A stretch of DNA of 64,000 bases from Arbacia lixula (lineage: Eukaryota > Echinodermata > Echinoidea > Arbacioida > Arbaciidae), in contig OZ022588.1 in assembly GCA_963669155.1 (NCBI GenBank), forward strand, positions 20,149,438 to 20,213,437. Reading direction: 5' to 3'. Shown here piece by piece: positions 61,947 to 64,000 of this stretch; positions within the stretch are counted from its first letter, which is position 1; every line of letters begins with the position of its first letter. Both the position numbers and the translations under genes were made by a program. The notes under the pieces were generated by a model. That model was not told the DNA's origin. It worked only from the letters and a program-made list of their open reading frames with translations, and ran no database searches.

Positions 61947-63399
61947 TGGATGTCAGTTCCATGTCCTATTCATAACCAGTGCACAAACCTGGCACAGACT
62001 GTATGTAGTGAAGTCACTGTATGTCACTGAATAGGGCATGAACACTAATGAACACTGATCAGACCACGATGAAAACTTATAAGCGATCGAAATAACATTT
62101 GCTTGATGTATTTGTTTTATACATGTATACGTTTGTATTGCATATATTCCATCAGCATTCAGCATTGTTTAAAAACACAAACAAACAAAAAGAACAGAAG
62201 GAATATGAATTTCATTTTACACTGGTAAAATTCTTGTACTATTATGTATTGGTACACCTACGTATGTGTGTGTTGACCTTTAGCCACATGTTTTGTCAAC
62301 TTATTTATGACACTGTCCGTCACTAGTGAATGCATAGAACAATATTATTGTACAACTGTGTTGTATCTACATGTTATACCTCATAAACTGCATGTATTCA
62401 TTTATGTTTCAGTGAAAAGTATATTTGTACTTGTTTCATCATTTATGGAGATATGTTCAAGACAATGAAAGTTTGAACAAAATGTCGACAGGATTTGTGA
62501 TTCCAGAATCATTAGCTTTACGAAACAATTTAATTCTGGCTTGATCTTTACAAAACAATTTACAAGTTGAACAAAACAAAACATTATTTGTATACTGTTA
62601 TTTGACAAACACTCTCAAGACTGATAAACAATGTTTTGACAGAATCTTTTCGAATGATGCATTAATAGTGTTAACGTTTATGTGAGTACATGAATGCTTG
62701 AATAACATGTTAACACAAAACATTGTCTGAATGTACTCTCAAAAAGTTATTAATGTTCTGAGAAGGAGACCAATGAGAAGTTTAGTTGTATTCATTGTCA
62801 ATGCAATAAGTGTTTTATGCTGTGTTTATTCTTTATGATGAAGTTGACCGATAGACAACTTAAAGATACACATGCATGTCGATAGGTACATGACGGTGAA
62901 TTCTGTACATTGTACTTATGTTTTTGCAATGATACTTGTGATGTTTATTATTTGTTTATTGTACAATCATGTATTTCCAAGGTTTCCTCACAAGAAATGT
63001 GCTTAAATTGTTTTTGAGAAATGCATGTAATGTTTCATTCCAAAACTTAGTCAGTTGAAAGTAACAAATACCACTACACAGACACAAGACAAGAAAGAAG
63101 ATTTTTTTTTCATCTGAGTATGTATTCTAACATGAAAATTCAAACGTATCTGAGTGCATTTTTTGTAAACACATGCATGCACTCTGGGGGAGGTGTTACA
63201 GGTTATTTAAGAATTTAAGAACTACATGTTCTGTGTATGTACATATGTTATCGCGGATGTGATGCGGTAAGTTACAAAATGGAGCTTATTGAGTTATCGT
63301 AATTAATTCATTATAAGCCAGTGGAAGCTAAATTTGTATGTATTTCTTTATAGTTTCTTGAAACAATAAATCGATTCAAAATTTAAAATTATAGACTGA
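61947..63399. other. Gene-free stretch
   Basis: AT-rich sequence with no coding or RNA signal recognised. Confidence 0.5.
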
Positions 63400-63560
63400 A
63401 GAAGAGGTAAACATGGGGTGGGAAGGAGTGGTGTTCGTTTTGGTGTTGGTGTTGGTATCGACCAAAAAATTTATTAACTTTATTAAACAGTATTGCGATG
63501 GTTAATCACACTTCTCATGATATATAAATGACAACATATCATTATAGCCGCGCTCGTGTG
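63400..63560 (+). repeat. Direct repeat, copy 2 (partner at 60385)
   Basis: Same ordered motifs as copy 1. It sits 25 bases before the right-hand family A element. Confidence 0.75.
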
Positions 63561-63585
63561 ATCAAATAAAACAACGTTAGTGTAT

Positions 63586-63959
63586 TTAAAGGGAGTGTAC
63601 TGTACTGGGAAGACAAGAAACCCTTCAAAAGGTAATCATGAGCAATCTTCTTGCCAGTGGTCTCAAATTCATGTATTGTCAATTTTAGAAACTTGCAGAA
63701 AGTTATTTGCCCTAAAATTATTCACATTTGGAGTAATCAGTGATTAACTCACAATTCCTCAAATTGTTCGGGCCGAACATTCAGATGATTTGTGATTTAA
63801 TCACTAATTAATCCATATCTGTATCATTTGAGGGCAAATAACTTACAGCAAGCTTCTAAAATGGACAATACATGAATTTACGATCATTTGCAAGAAGATT
63901 GCTCACGATTACCTTTTGAAGGCTTTTTTTGTCTTCCCAGTACAGTATACTCCCTTTAA
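63586..63959. mobile_element. Palindromic MITE, family A copy 2
   Basis: TTAA at both ends, AGGGAGTGTACTGTACTGGG inward from the left and its near-complement at the right, with TTCGGGCCGAA near the middle. Same family as 463-833. Confidence 0.82.
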
Positions 63960-64000
63960 TTATCGATACAATGGGTCAGTTACGTTTGCAATAATGACAT

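Overview
The window reads as nuclear DNA of a marine invertebrate deuterostome, most likely an echinoderm such as a sea urchin. That placement is an inference. It rests on small coding exons with GT-AG introns of about 0.3-2.4 kb, very frequent short ACATGTA-type motifs, and introns packed with inverted-repeat elements. No species-level call is possible from sequence alone.

Four genes can be supported. (1) A minus-strand gene opens with one uninterrupted 10.1-kb coding exon (8040-18185, 3382 codons). It encodes a largely disordered Gln/Pro/acidic protein that I do not recognise; its later exons are not seen and may lie beyond the left edge. (2) A complete plus-strand nine-exon gene (24094-33075, 493 aa) encodes a major facilitator superfamily transporter of spinster-like type. 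(3) A complete minus-strand eight-exon gene (40184-48831, 382 aa) encodes deoxyhypusine synthase, with the NAD-binding regions and the active-site lysine motif intact. (4) A minus-strand cytochrome P450 of CYP4 type (53415-58549) has six exons visible, including the I-helix, ExxR and haem-cysteine motifs; its N-terminal exons were not found. A possible first exon of an unassigned gene lies at 49592-49838 (minus), about 0.8 kb upstream of the deoxyhypusine synthase start.

Layout: 1-8039, an apparently gene-free stretch downstream of the big exon, with one palindromic element; 8040-18185, the giant exon; 18186-24093, promoter-like and intergenic DNA with CT-rich tracts and three palindromic elements; 24094-33075, the transporter; 33076-38270, its 3' flank with a 157-bp tandem array and three further repeats; 38272-48831, deoxyhypusine synthase with six transposable elements or element clusters in its introns; 48832-53214, mostly gene-free; 53216-58549, the P450; 58550-64000, a fold-back Tc1-like element and other repeats without recognisable exons. 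The genes have unrelated roles (transport, eIF5A hypusination, mono-oxygenation) and are not an operon-like unit.

The most unusual signal is that all three ordinary multi-exon genes carry short tandem duplications that start or end inside an exon and run across the splice site or stop codon: transporter exons 3, 8 and 9; deoxyhypusine synthase exons 2 and 8; and one P450 exon. These create decoy donors, pseudo-exons and repeated stop codons. Next are an exact 157-bp array in which every monomer carries a nuclear-receptor-like direct repeat, palindromic elements that spread the TGACGTCA octamer, an inverted-repeat element whose loop is telomere-like, and a Tc1 derivative built from two inverted copies of the transposase 3' end.
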